64,000 nucleotides of DNA from Vibrio rumoiensis 1S-45 (GCF_000286955.2 NZ_AJYK02000102.1:19411-83410), one strand, 5' to 3'; shown: positions 48,512-59,027, numbered from the stretch's first letter. The notes: generated from the letters alone by a model not told the origin. A program made the numbers and translations.

Positions 48512-49132
48512 ATGTCTGAAGTTAAATTAGAAACTGTTGAACAAAAAGCAAGCTACGGTATTGGTCTACAAATGGGTCAACAACTAGCAGGTAGTGGCCT
48601 TGAAGGTCTTAATGTTGCTGCTATCGCTAAAGGTATTGCAACCTCATTAACTGGTGACATGCCAGAAATCGAAGTTGATGAAATAAACAATGCATTACGT
48701 GATCTACACACTCGCGCTGAAGCTCAACGTGCAGAAGCATCAAAAGCAGCTGCGGCTGATGGAGAGGCATTCTTAACTGATAATGCTCTACGCCCTGAAG
48801 TGACTGTTCTTGAATCTGGCCTTCAATATGAAGTACTGACCGAAGGTACTGGTGAAATCCCTACATCAGATAAGCAAGTACGTGTACATTACCACGGTCA
48901 ATTAACTGACGGCACTGTTTTCGACAGTTCAGTACAACGTGGCCAACCAGCAGAGTTCCCAGTTACTGGTGTTATCGCAGGTTGGGTTGAAGCTCTACAA
49001 TTAATGCCTGTTGGTTCTAAGTGGAAATTATACATCCCACAAGATCTTGCTTATGGCGATCGTGGTGCAGGCGCTGCAATTCCACCATTCGCAGCACTTG
49101 TATTTGAAGTTGAGCTTCTCGATATCCTATAA
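48512..49132 (+). CDS. fklB: FKBP-type peptidyl-prolyl isomerase FklB (FKBP22)
   Basis: FklB is a dimeric PPIase of the FKBP22/Mip type. The 206-residue protein (E. coli 206) has an N-terminal helical dimerisation part (1-85, YGIGLQMGQQL) and a C-terminal FKBP domain (about 100-206) with VRVHYHGQLTDGTVFDSS, VIAGWVEALQLMPVGSKW and IPQDLAYGDRGAGAAIPP. There is no signal peptide, so it stays in the cytoplasm. It is divergent from the ytfB-like gene and ends in a good hairpin. Confidence 0.96.
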   Translation: MSEVKLETVEQKASYGIGLQMGQQLAGSGLEGLNVAAIAKGIATSLTGDMPEIEVDEINNALRDLHTRAEAQRAEASKAAAADGEAFLTDNALRPEVTVLESGLQYEVLTEGTGEIPTSDKQVRVHYHGQLTDGTVFDSSVQRGQPAEFPVTGVIAGWVEALQLMPVGSKWKLYIPQDLAYGDRGAGAAIPPFAALVFEVELLDIL

Positions 49133-49160
49133 GCCTTGCTTATATAATGTAAAATTAAAT

Positions 49161-49187
49161 AAAAAGCAGCCATCGCTGCTTTTTTTA
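49161..49187 (+). terminator. Terminator after fklB
   Basis: AAAAAGCAGC, loop CATC and GCTGCTTTTT are followed by TTATTT; the perfect stem and T-run are typical of a rho-independent terminator. Confidence 0.93.
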
Positions 49188-49242
49188 TTTAACAAAAACG
49201 TTTATAACTAGTTACTGTATTTCATAATATGTGGACCTTTTC

Positions 49243-49719
49243 ATGAAGAAACTTCTTACTACCCTTATCGCAACTTCTCTTGTAGTTTCAGCGCCTAGTT
49301 ATGCCTTATTTGGTCTTGGTGACAAAGATAGCGACTCTGTAAACAAGCTAGCCACACAACTTAACGACTCGGTAAAAAGCAGCTCAGGCCTAATCAGCAG
49401 CTTAACTGATCAACTTGGTGTTTCTCCAACGCAAGCTGCTGGCGGTGCGGGTGCTTTAATCGCTATGGCATCGAATGAATTAACAGGTAGCACTGGTGAT
49501 GAATTAAACGCTCTATCCCCAAAAATTAGTTCACTATTAAGCTCAGCCAAATCAGCGAGCAGCTCGATTGATAGCATGAGCGCAGTAACCGCTGCATTTG
49601 AAAAACTTGGGTTGGATAGCTCAATGGTAGAACAATTTGTTCCTATTGTTCTTGATTACTTAGGTAATGAAGGTGCAAGCAGTGATTTACTAGGCTCATT
49701 AACTAGCCTTTGGAAGTAA
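49243..49719 (+). CDS. DUF2780-type secreted protein
   Basis: I read 158 residues from ATG 49243; an in-frame GTG at 49231 would add four. A signal peptide (about 1-22) ends SYA, followed by a very Ser/Gly/Ala-rich, low-complexity helical protein: TQAAGGAGALIAMASNEL, SAKSASSSIDSMSAV and LGLDSSMVEQFVPIVLDYL. This is the DUF2780 pattern, small exported proteins of unknown function found in many gamma-proteobacteria. It stands alone with its own terminator. Confidence 0.72.
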   Translation: MKKLLTTLIATSLVVSAPSYALFGLGDKDSDSVNKLATQLNDSVKSSSGLISSLTDQLGVSPTQAAGGAGALIAMASNELTGSTGDELNALSPKISSLLSSAKSASSSIDSMSAVTAAFEKLGLDSSMVEQFVPIVLDYLGNEGASSDLLGSLTSLWK

Positions 49720-49748
49720 TCACCAACATCTTATTTTAAATGACACAA

Positions 49749-49775
49749 TGCCACTTTCATGAAAGTGGCATTTTT
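49749..49775 (+). terminator. Terminator after the DUF2780 gene
   Basis: TGCCACTTTCA and TGAAAGTGGCA form an 11-bp palindrome followed by five T. Confidence 0.92.
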
Positions 49776-49820
49776 AATTACAGTCAAACACACTGTACAT
49801 CATAAATTTAAGACAAAAAA

Positions 49821-49848
49821 AACGCCGAGTATAAATACTCGGCGTTTT
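49821..49848 (-). terminator. Terminator of the alpha operon (after rplQ)
   Basis: On the minus strand AACGCCGAGTA, a TTTA-type loop and TACTCGGCGTT are followed by eight T. It lies 19 bases after the rplQ stop. The hairpin also has T-runs on the plus strand. Confidence 0.95.
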
Positions 49849-49866
49849 TCATTATTTAACTCTCGC

Positions 49867-50256
<390 letters not shown>

Positions 50257-50279
50257 CTAATCCTTCTAACTAATATCAA

Positions 50280-51272
50280 TTAATCTTCAGCAATCGACGC
50301 TGGTGGCCAGTTTTCTAGGCGCATACCTAGAGACAGACCGCGCGACGCTAGAACATCTTTAATCTCTGTTAAAGACTTCTTACCAAGGTTTGGCGTTTTA
50401 AGAAGCTCAACCTCAGTACGCTGTACAAGATCACCGATGTAGTGAATCGCTTCTGCTTTCAAGCAGTTAGCAGAGCGAACTGTTAGTTCAAGATCGTCTA
50501 CAGGACGCAGTAGAATAGGATCGAACTCCGGCTTCTCTTCTTTCTCTTCTGGTACACGTACATCACGAAGATCTACGAACGCATCCAATTGCTCAGCTAA
50601 AATTGTAGCTGCACGACGGATTGCTTCCTCAGGTTCCAAAGTACCATTCGTTTCCATATCGATGACAAGTTTGTCTAAATCGGTACGTTGTTCTACACGT
50701 GCTGCTTCTACAGCATAGGCGATTTTATCAACCGGACTATAAGTAGCATCAACAAGTAGACGACCAATTGGACGCTCATCTTCTTCAGTATGGATTCGAG
50801 CTGAAGACGGAACATAACCACGACCACGTTGAACTTTAATACGCATAGCGATTTCAGCTTTGTCATCCGTTAGGTGACAAATAACGTGTTCTGGGTTAGC
50901 GATCTCTACATCACCATCATGGATGATGTCACCTGCAACAACAGGGCCCGAGCCTGATTTTTTTAGTGTAATAAACACTTCATCTTTGCCTTCGGCAACA
51001 CTTACAGCAAGCCCTTTCAGGTTAAGAAGAATCTCAAGGATATCTTCTTGAACGCCTTCTTTGGTGCTGTACTCGTGTAGAACGCCTTCAATCTCAACTT
51101 CTGTTACAGCACAACCTGGCATAGAAGATAAAAGAATACGGCGAAGTGCATTACCTAAAGTGTGGCCAAAACCACGCTCTAAAGGCTCAAGAGTTACTTT
51201 TGCATGTGTCGTGCTGATCTGTTCGATGTCAACAAGACGTGGCTTAAGAAATTCTGTTACAGAACCCTGCAT
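50280..51272 (-). CDS. rpoA: RNA polymerase alpha subunit
   Basis: The alpha dimer nucleates RNA polymerase assembly and its C-terminal domain binds UP elements and activators. The 330-residue protein (E. coli 329) has the N-terminal domain (1-235, [17 protein letters not shown]) and the C-terminal domain (250-330). The DNA-binding Arg of E. coli (Arg265) is here at 266 in [12 protein letters not shown], one residue later because of one insertion. It is coupled to ribosomal protein genes in the alpha operon, downstream of rpsD by 24 bases. Confidence 0.98.
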   Translation of the reverse strand: MQGSVTEFLKPRLVDIEQISTTHAKVTLEPLERGFGHTLGNALRRILLSSMPGCAVTEVEIEGVLHEYSTKEGVQEDILEILLNLKGLAVSVAEGKDEVFITLKKSGSGPVVAGDIIHDGDVEIANPEHVICHLTDDKAEIAMRIKVQRGRGYVPSSARIHTEEDERPIGRLLVDATYSPVDKIAYAVEAARVEQRTDLDKLVIDMETNGTLEPEEAIRRAATILAEQLDAFVDLRDVRVPEEKEEKPEFDPILLRPVDDLELTVRSANCLKAEAIHYIGDLVQRTEVELLKTPNLGKKSLTEIKDVLASRGLSLGMRLENWPPASIAED

Positions 51273-51296
51273 TGTGTCCTCTCTTTTGTTTAAACC

Positions 51297-51917
51297 TTAC
51301 TTAGAGTAAAGTTCGACGATCAAGTGTTCGTTGATGTCAGCAGATAGATCAGAACGCTCTGGGATGCGTTTAAACACACCTTCCATCTTGCTAGCATCTA
51401 CTTCAATCCAAGTTGGTTTTTCGCGTTGTTCAGCAACTTCTAGAGCAGCCTTAATACGTGATTGCTGTTTAGCTTTTTCACGGATAGAAACAACATCGTT
51501 AGCCGTAACTTTGAATGAAGGAACGTTAACTACTTTGCCGTTTACTAAGATAGCTTTATGGCTAACTAGTTGACGTGATTCAGCGCGAGTAGCACCGAAA
51601 CCCATACGGTAAACAACATTATCTAAACGACCTTCAAGAAGTTGAAGCAGGTTTTCACCTGTATTGCCCTTAAGGCGTGCAGCTTCTTTGTAGTAGTTGC
51701 GGAATTGTTTTTCTAGTACGCCGAACATACGACGAACTTTTTGCTTCTCACGAAGCTGAACGCCAAACTCAGATAGACGACCGCGACGAGCGCCGTGTAC
51801 ACCTGGTGCGTTATCAATTTTACACTTGGTATCGATCGCGCGGACACCTGACTTAAGGAATAAGTCAGTACCTTCACGACGACTAAGCTTAAGCTTAGGG
51901 CCCAAATATCTTGCCAT
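51297..51917 (-). CDS. rpsD: 30S ribosomal protein S4
   Basis: S4 starts 16S assembly at the five-way junction and represses its own operon by binding the leader near rpsM. The 206-residue protein (E. coli 206) starts [17 protein letters not shown] and has the S4 RNA-binding fold [18 protein letters not shown] and [15 protein letters not shown]. It is the zinc-free type, without the N-terminal four-Cys motif. rpoA follows by 24 bases. Confidence 0.98.
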   Translation of the reverse strand: MARYLGPKLKLSRREGTDLFLKSGVRAIDTKCKIDNAPGVHGARRGRLSEFGVQLREKQKVRRMFGVLEKQFRNYYKEAARLKGNTGENLLQLLEGRLDNVVYRMGFGATRAESRQLVSHKAILVNGKVVNVPSFKVTANDVVSIREKAKQQSRIKAALEVAEQREKPTWIEVDASKMEGVFKRIPERSDLSADINEHLIVELYSK

Positions 51918-51946
51918 GATCTTTCTCCAATATTCCTAGAAACGAA

Positions 51947-52336
51947 TTAAACGCGACGTTTCTTAGGTGGACGACAACCGTTATGAGGGATCGGAGTTGC
52001 ATCAACAATGTTAGTGATGCGGTAACCCAATGCGTTTAAAGCACGGATAGTAGACTCACGACCAGGACCTGGGCCCTTAACCATAACTTCCAAGTTCTTT
52101 AGGCCATATTCTTTGGCCAGTTCACCTGCGCGCTCAGCAGCAACCTGTGCAGCGAACGGCGTAGACTTACGAGAACCACGGAAACCTGATCCACCTGCAG
52201 TAGCCCAAGAAAGAGCGTTACCTTGACGGTCAGTAATGGTCACGATTGTGTTGTTAAAAGAAGCATGGATGTGCGCTACGCCATCTGCTACTTGCTTGCG
52301 AACGCGTTTACGCGTGCGTGTTGGTTGTTTTGCCAT
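51947..52336 (-). CDS. rpsK: 30S ribosomal protein S11
   Basis: S11 forms part of the 30S platform near the mRNA exit and pairs with S6/S18. The 129-residue protein (E. coli 129) shows [40 protein letters not shown] and the basic end [10 protein letters not shown]. The conserved Asn (DATPIPHNG), modified to isoaspartate in E. coli, is present. It follows rpsM by 21 bases. Confidence 0.98.
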   Translation of the reverse strand: MAKQPTRTRKRVRKQVADGVAHIHASFNNTIVTITDRQGNALSWATAGGSGFRGSRKSTPFAAQVAAERAGELAKEYGLKNLEVMVKGPGPGRESTIRALNALGYRITNIVDATPIPHNGCRPPKKRRV

Positions 52337-52357
52337 TGTACTCTCTACCTTATCCGA

Positions 52358-52714
52358 TTATTTTTTGATCGGCTTGCGCGGACCCTTGCGAGTGCGTGCG
52401 TTGGTTTTAGTACGCTGTCCACGTAGTGGTAGACTGCGACGATGACGAAGACCGCGGTAACAGCCAAGGTCCATAAGACGCTTGATGTTCATCGATACTT
52501 CACGACGTAGATCACCTTCTACAGTGTATTTAGCTACACCATCACGCAGTTGATCAATCTGCTCTTCAGTTAGTTCACTGATCTTAACATCTTCAGCAAT
52601 ACCCACTTCAGCTAAAATAGCTTGAGAACGAGTTTTACCGATGCCGTAGATCGCTGTTAAAGCGATTACTGCATGTTTTTGATCAGGAATGTTAATGCCT
52701 GCTATACGGGCCAC
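52358..52714 (-). CDS. rpsM: 30S ribosomal protein S13
   Basis: S13 makes bridges to the 50S subunit and touches the P-site tRNA with its C-terminal tail. The 118-residue protein (E. coli 118) begins with GTG as in E. coli (GTGGCCCGTAT...), reads [10 protein letters not shown] and ends in the basic [18 protein letters not shown]. It is first in the alpha operon. The S4-binding structure covers its start, so weak GTG initiation fits the translational control. Confidence 0.98.
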   Translation of the reverse strand: MARIAGINIPDQKHAVIALTAIYGIGKTRSQAILAEVGIAEDVKISELTEEQIDQLRDGVAKYTVEGDLRREVSMNIKRLMDLGCYRGLRHRRSLPLRGQRTKTNARTRKGPRKPIKK

Positions 52715-52783
52715 TATTCACTCCTAGTACTTATATAAAAGAATTATCCGCAGCAAAGCCCGTCGAGGATACGCTGCGGCATA
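52695..52783 (-). promoter_or_regulatory. Alpha-operon leader: S4-binding pseudoknot over the rpsM start
   Basis: Leftward from rpmJ the leader has CCGCAGC, then GTATCCTCGACGGGCTTTG, GCTGCGG, and AGGAGTGAATAGTG at the start codon. This reproduces the E. coli alpha mRNA order GTATCCTGAAAACGGGCTTTTC with AGGAGTG-CATAGTG. CCGCAGC/GCTGCGG makes the main hairpin, and the GTATCC-ACGGGC core would form the pseudoknot where S4 binds and traps the ribosome. Two additional hairpins are upstream: AGGCCGAG/CTCGGCCT (about 52811-52833) and CTTTTGC/GCAAAAG (about 52790-52806). Confidence 0.88.
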
Positions 52784-52862
52784 CTACTTCTTTTGCACGC
52801 AAAAGGTAGGCCGAGGAATATACTCGGCCTGCCCTCATATTTCAAGTAAAAATTTCTGCTAA

Positions 52863-52976
52863 TTAGCCTTGGCGTTGCTTATGCTTTGGCTCACTGCAAA
52901 TTACACGCACAACACCGTTGCGCTTGATAACTTTACAGTTACGGCAGATTTTTTTAACGGAAGCACGAACTTTCAT
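52863..52976 (-). CDS. rpmJ: 50S ribosomal protein L36
   Basis: L36 is the smallest 50S protein, near L16 and helix 91-97. The 37 codons read [20 protein letters not shown] to KHKQRQG. Three cysteines and a His (CRNC...C....H) form the zinc site, so this is the zinc-binding C+ type that Zur-regulated duplicates replace in some bacteria. It is the last gene of the spc operon; a 148-base gap with the alpha leader follows. Too short to appear in ordinary ORF lists. Confidence 0.97.
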
Positions 52977-53018
52977 TGCTAAACTCCGTAAATGAAATCT
53001 GAACTATACCCGCTGTTA

Positions 53019-54353
53019 TTAGCGGCCATAGCCTTTCAGATTCGCTTTTTTCAACACAGAATCATACTGTTGAGACATCAGATGAGTCTGTACCTGTGCC
53101 ATAAAGTCCATGATAACTACCACTACGATTAATAGTGAAGTACCACCGAAATAGAACTTAACGTTCCATGCGGTCATCATAAACTGTGGGACGAGACAAA
53201 TAAAGGTTATATATAAAGCACCGACTAACGTTAAACGCGTCATTACTTTATCTATGTATCTAGCTGTCTGCTCACCTGGGCGGATGCCGGGTACGAATGC
53301 ACCGGACTTCTTCAAATTATCTGCTGTTTCACGAGGGTTAAACACCATCGCTGTATAAAAGAAACAGAAGAAAATAATTGCCGTCGCATAAAGTATTATA
53401 TACAAAGGTTGACCTGGACTTAGTGCCAAAGACACATCCGTTAACCAACCAAATGTCTTACTCTCACCGTTCTGGCCAAGCCATTGTGCAAGAGTTCCTG
53501 GAAACAGGATAATACTTGAAGCAAAGATAGCTGGAATTACACCGGCCATATTTATCTTCAATGGTAAATGCGTACTTTGTGCTGCAAATACTTTACGACC
53601 TTGCTGACGTTTCGCATAGTTAACGACGATACGACGTTGACCACGTTCCATGAAAACAACGAAATAAATCACAGCGAACGCAACCACAGCGATTAACAAT
53701 AGAAGAAGCACGTTCAATTCACCTTGACGCGCTTGCTCAATTGTATGTCCGATTGCAGCTGGCAACCCAGCAACGATACCGGTGAAAATAATCAACGATA
53801 TACCGTTACCAATTCCGCGCTCAGTAATTTGTTCACCTAACCACATTAAGAACATGGTACCAGTTACTAAACTGATGGTAGCAATGATTGTGAACATGGT
53901 TTGATCGATAACGACCAGATTTTGGACCATATTCGGCAGACCAGTTGCAATACCAATTGCTTGGAATGTTGCTAGTACAAGCGTGCCATAGCGTGTGTAT
54001 CGGCTTATCTTACGACGGCCTGCTTCACCCTCTTTCTTGAGTTCCGCTAACGCTGGATGAACTACAGTTAGCAATTGGACAACAATCGAAGCCGAAATAT
54101 ACGGCATGATGCCCAATGCTAATATAGATGCACGCGAAAGAGCACCACCAGAGAACATGTTAAACATTTCAATGATGGTACCTTTTTGCTGTTCGAACAA
54201 ATCGGCAAGTACAGCCGCATCAATACCAGGAATCGGCACAAAAGAGCCAGCTCGGAATACCAAAAGCGCGAGAATTACAAATAATAAACGCGATTTTAAT
54301 TCGCCAGTACCTTGTTTAGCAGTACTGAAATCTTGTCCTGGTTTTTTAGCCAT
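53019..54353 (-). CDS. secY: Protein translocase subunit SecY
   Basis: SecY is the ten-helix channel of the SecYEG translocon. The 444-residue protein (E. coli 443) has [23 protein letters not shown] as first helix, the plug region, [12 protein letters not shown], the cytosolic loop [18 protein letters not shown] between helices 6 and 7, and the helix 8-9 loop [16 protein letters not shown]. It lies in the spc operon between rplO (20 bases upstream) and rpmJ (42 bases downstream). Confidence 0.98.
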   Translation of the reverse strand: MAKKPGQDFSTAKQGTGELKSRLLFVILALLVFRAGSFVPIPGIDAAVLADLFEQQKGTIIEMFNMFSGGALSRASILALGIMPYISASIVVQLLTVVHPALAELKKEGEAGRRKISRYTRYGTLVLATFQAIGIATGLPNMVQNLVVIDQTMFTIIATISLVTGTMFLMWLGEQITERGIGNGISLIIFTGIVAGLPAAIGHTIEQARQGELNVLLLLLIAVVAFAVIYFVVFMERGQRRIVVNYAKRQQGRKVFAAQSTHLPLKINMAGVIPAIFASSIILFPGTLAQWLGQNGESKTFGWLTDVSLALSPGQPLYIILYATAIIFFCFFYTAMVFNPRETADNLKKSGAFVPGIRPGEQTARYIDKVMTRLTLVGALYITFICLVPQFMMTAWNVKFYFGGTSLLIVVVVIMDFMAQVQTHLMSQQYDSVLKKANLKGYGR

Positions 54354-54373
54354 CTGTACCTATCCTTCGAAGA

Positions 54374-54808
54374 TTAAGCTTCGATTTTACCGCCAGCAGC
54401 TTCGATAGCAGCTTGAGCACCTTTAGTCACACGTAGACCTTTAACAGTTACTGACTTGCTAATTTCACCAGAAAGAACAACTTTAACAAACTCGATGTTC
54501 TTAGTGATTACGTTAGCAGCTTTCAAGCTGTCAAGATCGATAACGTCAGCCGTTACTTTCGCTAGCTCAGCTAGACGAACTTCAGCAGTCACTAGGCTCT
54601 TACGAGAAGTGAAACCGAATTTTGGAAGACGTTGTTTCAAAGGCATTTGACCACCTTCAAAACCTGGACGAACAGAGCCGCCAGAACGTGATTTTTGACC
54701 TTTGTGACCACGGCCACCAGTTTTACCTAGTCCAGAACCGATACCACGACCTAAACGCTTCTTAGAAGGTTTAGAACCCGCAGCCGGTGATAGAGTATTC
54801 AAACGCAT
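54374..54808 (-). CDS. rplO: 50S ribosomal protein L15
   Basis: L15 is a late-assembling 50S protein that reaches deep into domain II with its basic N-terminal tail. The 144-residue protein (E. coli 144) starts [20 protein letters not shown], has the glycine/arginine-rich [13 protein letters not shown] and ends [17 protein letters not shown]. rpmD lies 5 bases upstream. Confidence 0.98.
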   Translation of the reverse strand: MRLNTLSPAAGSKPSKKRLGRGIGSGLGKTGGRGHKGQKSRSGGSVRPGFEGGQMPLKQRLPKFGFTSRKSLVTAEVRLAELAKVTADVIDLDSLKAANVITKNIEFVKVVLSGEISKSVTVKGLRVTKGAQAAIEAAGGKIEA

Positions 54809-54813
54809 TCTGA

Positions 54814-54990
54814 TTACTCCTCAACTTTAACCATATAGTGAACTTTATTGATCATGCCGCGTACGCAAGCAGTATCTTCAAGTTCAACCGTATGGTTGAT
54901 TCGACGAAGGCCTAAACCGCGCAAAGAAGCTTTGTGCTTAGGTAAACGGCCGATTGAGCTTTTAGTTTGAGTTACTTTAATAGTTGCCAT
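54814..54990 (-). CDS. rpmD: 50S ribosomal protein L30
   Basis: L30 sits near the 5S rRNA side of the 50S. The 58 codons read [20 protein letters not shown], then [20 protein letters not shown], ending VKVEE. E. coli L30 has 59. It is only 5 bases from rpsE upstream and 5 from rplO downstream, so it is clearly co-translated with them. Too short for an ordinary ORF listing. Confidence 0.97.
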   Translation of the reverse strand: MATIKVTQTKSSIGRLPKHKASLRGLGLRRINHTVELEDTACVRGMINKVHYMVKVEE

Positions 54991-54995
54991 GTGTC

Positions 54996-55496
54996 TTACT
55001 CCGAAATAGATTCAACAGTTAGACCACGCTTAGCAGCAACCATTTCTGGTGACTTCATGCCGCTCAAACCATCGATCGTAGCACGAACGATGTTGATAGG
55101 GTTCGTAGAGCCGTACGCTTTCGCAAGTACGTTATGAACACCTACAACTTCAAGTACTGCACGCATTGCACCACCGGCAATGATACCTGTACCTTCAGAA
55201 GCTGGTTGCATGTAAACTTTAGAGCCTGTGTGGCGACCCTTCACTGAGTGGTGAAGTGTGCCTTCGTTAAGAGCGATAGTAACCATGTTACGACGCGCTT
55301 TTTCCATTGCTTTTTGAATCGCAGCTGGTACTTCACGGGCTTTGCCGTAACCGAAACCAACGCGACCATTACCATCACCAACAACTGTTAGTGCAGTAAA
55401 GCTAAAGATTCGACCACCTTTAACCGTTTTAGAAACACGGTTAACAGCGATAAGCTTTTCATTCAAATCTGAAGCTTGTTGTTCTTGTTTAGCCAT
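54996..55496 (-). CDS. rpsE: 30S ribosomal protein S5
   Basis: S5 shapes the mRNA entry and decoding-fidelity region. The 166-residue protein (E. coli 167) has the spectinomycin-site loop [13 protein letters not shown] near residues 20-34, with no resistance-type change that I can see, and the C-terminal [23 protein letters not shown]. It lies between rplR (14 bases) and rpmD (5 bases). Confidence 0.98.
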   Translation of the reverse strand: MAKQEQQASDLNEKLIAVNRVSKTVKGGRIFSFTALTVVGDGNGRVGFGYGKAREVPAAIQKAMEKARRNMVTIALNEGTLHHSVKGRHTGSKVYMQPASEGTGIIAGGAMRAVLEVVGVHNVLAKAYGSTNPINIVRATIDGLSGMKSPEMVAAKRGLTVESISE

Positions 55497-55510
55497 CTTC
55501 CAACCCTACC

Positions 55511-55864
55511 TTAGAATTTCAGACCAGCTTCACGTGCAGAATCTGCAAGTGCCGCCACTCGACCGTGGTATTGGAAACCAGAACGATCGAAAGCAACATT
55601 TGAAATGCCTTTTTCGATAGCGCGCTCAGCAATAGCTTTACCTACAGCTTTAGCAGCGTCAACGTTACTAGTATTCTTAACTTGCTCACGGATCGCCTTT
55701 TCTACAGTAGAAGCAGAAGCGATAACCACAGAGCCGTTTGGTGCGATAACCTGAGCGTACACGTGACGTGGAGTACGGTGTACTACTAGGCGATTTGCAC
55801 CTAGCTCGGCAATCTTACGACGTGCGCGTGTAGCACGACGGATGCGAGATGCTTTCTTATCCAT
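55511..55864 (-). CDS. rplR: 50S ribosomal protein L18
   Basis: L18 carries 5S rRNA into the 50S with L5. The 117-residue protein (E. coli 117) starts [20 protein letters not shown], has [19 protein letters not shown] and ends with [20 protein letters not shown]. The frame runs 9 bases after rplF and 14 bases before rpsE. Confidence 0.98.
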   Translation of the reverse strand: MDKKASRIRRATRARRKIAELGANRLVVHRTPRHVYAQVIAPNGSVVIASASTVEKAIREQVKNTSNVDAAKAVGKAIAERAIEKGISNVAFDRSGFQYHGRVAALADSAREAGLKF

Positions 55865-55873
55865 AGTGTTACC

Positions 55874-56407
55874 TTACTTCTTCTTAGCTTCTTTAGTACG
55901 CACATTTTCATCTGCGTAACGAACACCTTTACCTTTATAAGGCTCAGGCTCACGGTAAGAACGAATGTCAGCTGCAACTTGACCAACTAATTGCTTATCA
56001 CAACCAGTTAAAATGATCTCAGTTTGGCTTGGACATTCAGCTTTAACACCTTCAGGAAGAGCGTGCTCAACCGGGTGTGAGAAGCCTAAAGTTAGGCCTA
56101 CTGCATTGCCTTTAATGGCAGCACGGTAACCTACACCTTTAAGAACTAGCTTCTTAGTAAAGCCTTCAGTAACACCAACAACCATGTTGTTAACAAGTGC
56201 ACGAGCTGTACCAGCTTGAGCATTTGCTTTGAATACACCTTCTTTAGGTGCAAACATTAGGTTGTTATCTTCCTGTGAAAGAACTACAGCGTCGTTTAGT
56301 ACGCGAGTCAATTCACCTTTACCACCTTTTACAGTGATTTCTTGGCCGTTCAGTTTCACCTCTACGCCGGCAGGGATGGCAACTGGTGCTTTAGCAACAC
56401 GAGACAT
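55874..56407 (-). CDS. rplF: 50S ribosomal protein L6
   Basis: L6 binds helix 97 near the factor-binding site. The 177-residue protein (E. coli 177) has the two repeated L6 domains, [19 protein letters not shown] at the start and [19 protein letters not shown] near the end. It follows rpsH by 10 bases in the spc operon. Confidence 0.98.
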   Translation of the reverse strand: MSRVAKAPVAIPAGVEVKLNGQEITVKGGKGELTRVLNDAVVLSQEDNNLMFAPKEGVFKANAQAGTARALVNNMVVGVTEGFTKKLVLKGVGYRAAIKGNAVGLTLGFSHPVEHALPEGVKAECPSQTEIILTGCDKQLVGQVAADIRSYREPEPYKGKGVRYADENVRTKEAKKK

Positions 56408-56417
56408 ATCCTACTCC

Positions 56418-56810
56418 TTACGCAACGTAACAGATGATTTCACCACCAAGACCTGCCTTACGGGCAGCACGGTCAGACATCAGACCCTTGGAAGTGGACA
56501 CAACAGCAACACCCAAACCGCCCATCACAGTCGGTAACGTGTCTTTATTTTTATAGACGCGTAGACCAGGACGTGAAACACGTTGGATTTGCTCGATTAC
56601 TGGTTTAGCTTGGAAGTACTTAAGTGTAACTTCTAGCACTGGTTTTACTTCGCCTTCAACAGCGAAGTCAGCGATGTAACCTTCAGCTTTAAGTAAAGTA
56701 GCAATTGCAACTTTAAGCTTTGAAGAAGGCATTTTCACAGCAACTTTGTTTGCTGCCTGACCGTTACGAATGCGGGTCAGCATATCCGAAATCGGATCTT
56801 GCATGCTCAT
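56418..56810 (-). CDS. rpsH: 30S ribosomal protein S8
   Basis: S8 binds helix 21 of 16S rRNA and in E. coli represses the spc operon by binding near the rplE start. The 130-residue protein (E. coli 130) begins [20 protein letters not shown] and ends [20 protein letters not shown] plus EIICYVA. It lies between rpsN and rplF. Confidence 0.98.
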   Translation of the reverse strand: MSMQDPISDMLTRIRNGQAANKVAVKMPSSKLKVAIATLLKAEGYIADFAVEGEVKPVLEVTLKYFQAKPVIEQIQRVSRPGLRVYKNKDTLPTVMGGLGVAVVSTSKGLMSDRAARKAGLGGEIICYVA

Positions 56811-56839
56811 ATGATTTACTCCAAATGATTAAGTGGCAA

Positions 56840-57145
56840 TTACCAGCTAGCCTTACGAAGTCCAGGAATCTCGCCTTTCATGCAAGCTTCTCGAACTTTG
56901 ATACGGCTTAGACCGAATTTACGTAGGTAACCGTGTGGACGACCAGTTTGGTTGCAACGGTTGCGCTGACGCGATGCACTTGAATCACGTGGAAGAGCTT
57001 GCAGTTTTAGAACTGCATTCCAGCGATCTTCTTCAGATGCGTTAACATCACTGATGATTGCTTTTAGCGCAGAACGCTTTTCAGCGTATTGTGCTACAAG
57101 CTTTGCACGTTTAGTTTCACGTGCTTTCATTGATTGTTTAGCCAT
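56840..57145 (-). CDS. rpsN: 30S ribosomal protein S14 (zinc-free type)
   Basis: S14 joins the 30S head late in assembly. The 101-residue protein (E. coli 101) has the long form without the CxxC zinc knuckle. It starts [20 protein letters not shown] and ends with [39 protein letters not shown]. It lies 17 bases after rplE and 29 before rpsH. Confidence 0.98.
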   Translation of the reverse strand: MAKQSMKARETKRAKLVAQYAEKRSALKAIISDVNASEEDRWNAVLKLQALPRDSSASRQRNRCNQTGRPHGYLRKFGLSRIKVREACMKGEIPGLRKASW

Positions 57146-57162
57146 AACAGTAACCCTTCACC

Positions 57163-57702
57163 TTATTTGCGGAATGGGAAGTTAAAGGCAGCCAGCAGAG
57201 CTCGGCCTTCCTCATCAGAGTTTGCAGACGTCGTGATAGTAATATCAAGACCGCGAACACGATCGACTTTATCGTAGTCGATTTCCGGGAAGATGATTTG
57301 CTCGCGAACGCCCATGCTGTAGTTACCGCGTCCGTCAAAAGACTTAGCGCTAACACCACGGAAATCACGTACTCGTGGAAGAGCGATAGAAATCAAACGC
57401 TCCAAGAAATCCCACATACGCTCGCCACGCAAGGTTACTTTACAACCAATTGGGTAGCCTTCACGAATTTTGAAACCAGCAACAGATTTACGAGCTTTAG
57501 TAATAAGAGGCTTTTGACCAGAAATGGTCGCCATATCACTTGCTGCGTTTTCTAGCAGTTTCTTATCGTTGATTGCTTCACCAACGCCCATGTTTAGGGT
57601 GATTTTCTCAATCCTAGGGACTTGCATGACGCTTGTGTAGCTGAACTCTTTGGTCAGTTCAGCGACTACAGACGACTTGTAGTAATCATGCAGTTTCGCC
57701 AT
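57163..57702 (-). CDS. rplE: 50S ribosomal protein L5
   Basis: L5 binds 5S rRNA and touches the P-site tRNA. The 179-residue protein (E. coli 179) starts [20 protein letters not shown] and contains [16 protein letters not shown] and [20 protein letters not shown]. In E. coli the region around this start is the S8 target for spc-operon control; I did not model the structure here. Confidence 0.98.
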   Translation of the reverse strand: MAKLHDYYKSSVVAELTKEFSYTSVMQVPRIEKITLNMGVGEAINDKKLLENAASDMATISGQKPLITKARKSVAGFKIREGYPIGCKVTLRGERMWDFLERLISIALPRVRDFRGVSAKSFDGRGNYSMGVREQIIFPEIDYDKVDRVRGLDITITTSANSDEEGRALLAAFNFPFRK

Positions 57703-57716
57703 AGTAGAACTCCAAA

Positions 57717-58031
57717 TTACTTAATTAATTCACCGTTTGATTTGAAGAAACGCACTTTAGTGCCTTCTTCCAAACGGAAACCGATACGATCCGCTTTACC
57801 AGTAGATGCGTTAAAGATTGCAACGTTAGAAGCGTCAATAGCTGCTTCTTGTTCAACGATGCCACCTTGTTGACCTAGAGCCGGTTGAGGCTTTTGGTGT
57901 TTTTTAACAAGGTTGATACCTTCAACGAAAACTTTACCAGTTTCGAGAACCTTAGTTACTTTACCGCGCTTGCCTTTATCTTTCCCAGCAAGAACGATTA
58001 CTTCGTCATTACGACGGATTTTAGCTGCCAT
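57717..58031 (-). CDS. rplX: 50S ribosomal protein L24
   Basis: L24 starts 50S assembly at the 5' end of 23S rRNA and lies at the tunnel exit. The 104-residue protein (E. coli 104) has the KOW motif [20 protein letters not shown] (about 9-28) and [19 protein letters not shown]. It is 14 bases from each neighbour. Confidence 0.98.
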   Translation of the reverse strand: MAAKIRRNDEVIVLAGKDKGKRGKVTKVLETGKVFVEGINLVKKHQKPQPALGQQGGIVEQEAAIDASNVAIFNASTGKADRIGFRLEEGTKVRFFKSNGELIK

Positions 58032-58045
58032 ATTAATGCCGCTCC

Positions 58046-58417
58046 TTACAGAACTTCAGGTGCAAGTGACACAATCTTCATAAATTTCGCATTGCGAAGT
58101 TCACGAGTCACAGGACCAAAGATACGTGTACCGACTGGTTGCTCAGTATTGTCATTCAACAATACGCAAGCATTACGGTCGAAGCGAATGACAGAACCGT
58201 CTGGACGACGAACGCCTTTACGGGTGCGCACCACTACCGCTTTCAGGACATCACCTTTTTTAACTTTACCGCGAGGAATTGCTTCCTTAACAGTAACTTT
58301 AATGATGTCTCCGATATGTGCATAACGGCGGTGAGAGCCACCCAGGACCTTAATACACATTACTCTGCGAGCGCCGGAGTTATCCGCTGCGTCGAGTGTA
58401 CTTTGCATTTGGATCAT
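58046..58417 (-). CDS. rplN: 50S ribosomal protein L14
   Basis: L14 forms bridges to the 30S and is the docking site of the silencing factor RsfS. The 123-residue protein (E. coli 123) starts [20 protein letters not shown] and has [20 protein letters not shown]. It is the first gene of the spc operon; a promoter and the S10-operon terminator are upstream. Confidence 0.98.
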   Translation of the reverse strand: MIQMQSTLDAADNSGARRVMCIKVLGGSHRRYAHIGDIIKVTVKEAIPRGKVKKGDVLKAVVVRTRKGVRRPDGSVIRFDRNACVLLNDNTEQPVGTRIFGPVTRELRNAKFMKIVSLAPEVL

Positions 58418-58486
58418 GTTAGTGCTCCGCTAAATATTAAAACTAGACCCATAGTGGGTCGGGCTGCCTCTTTATAAGGGCTGCGA

Positions 58487-58495
58487 ATTGTACCA
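58487..58495 (-). promoter_or_regulatory. Candidate spc operon promoter (extended -10)
   Basis: On the minus strand TGG-TACAAT forms an extended -10 element about 70 bases before rplN. A TTGACT is present farther upstream, but 22 bases away, so the -35 contact is doubtful. The position after the S10 terminator matches the E. coli spc promoter. Confidence 0.5.
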
Positions 58496-58522
58496 CCGTT
58501 TCTTTTGAAAAGGTAGTCAAAA

Positions 58523-58556
58523 AATAAACGGCTCCAAAAAAACCTTTGGAGCCGCT
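58523..58556 (-). terminator. Terminator between the S10 and spc operons
   Basis: On the minus strand CGGCTCCAAA and TTTGGAGCCG form a 10-bp stem followed by TTTATTTTTT. It begins 26 bases after the rpsQ stop and divides the ribosomal cluster into separate transcription units. Confidence 0.9.
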
Positions 58557-58581
58557 TTAAAAGCTTAAAAAGTAACGAAAA

Positions 58582-58836
58582 TTAGATTTTCGCCTTTTCT
58601 AAAACTTTTACCAAAGTCCAAGATTTTGTCTTAGACAGTGGGCGACACTCACAGATTTCAACTTTGTCGCCTTGGCCACATTCGTTGTTTTCATCATGTG
58701 CATGTACTTTTGTCGTACGTTTGATGAACTTCCCATAAATTGGGTGTTTAACAAAACGTTCGATAGCAACAACAATAGACTTGTCCATCTTGTTGCTAAT
58801 TACACGACCTTGAGTCGTACGAGTAGTTTCGCTCAT
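58582..58836 (-). CDS. rpsQ: 30S ribosomal protein S17
   Basis: S17 is an early 16S binder with an OB fold. The 84-residue protein (E. coli 84) starts [20 protein letters not shown] and has [19 protein letters not shown]. The first base of its ATG is the last base of the rpmC stop (TAATG overlap). It is the last gene of the S10 operon. Confidence 0.98.
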   Translation of the reverse strand: MSETTRTTQGRVISNKMDKSIVVAIERFVKHPIYGKFIKRTTKVHAHDENNECGQGDKVEICECRPLSKTKSWTLVKVLEKAKI

Positions 58837-59027
58837 TATGCGCCTGCCTTACTAGTCAAAACAGTCTTAACACGTGCGATATCACGGCGTACAGCTTTCA
58901 GAGTATGAGTTTGCTGTAGTTGACCAGTTGCAGCTTGCATGCGCAAGTTGAACTGTTCGCGTAGCAAATTCAATAACTCAGCGTTAAGCTCTTCAACGCT
59001 TTTTTCGCGTAGGTCTTGTGCTTTCAT
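58836..59027 (-). CDS. rpmC: 50S ribosomal protein L29
   Basis: L29 lies at the tunnel exit beside L23. I start at ATG 59027, which overlaps the rplP stop by one base (TGATG-type) and gives 63 residues, the E. coli length: [43 protein letters not shown] one codon earlier is in frame but adds only one residue. Confidence 0.97.
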   Translation of the reverse strand: MKAQDLREKSVEELNAELLNLLREQFNLRMQAATGQLQQTHTLKAVRRDIARVKTVLTSKAGA

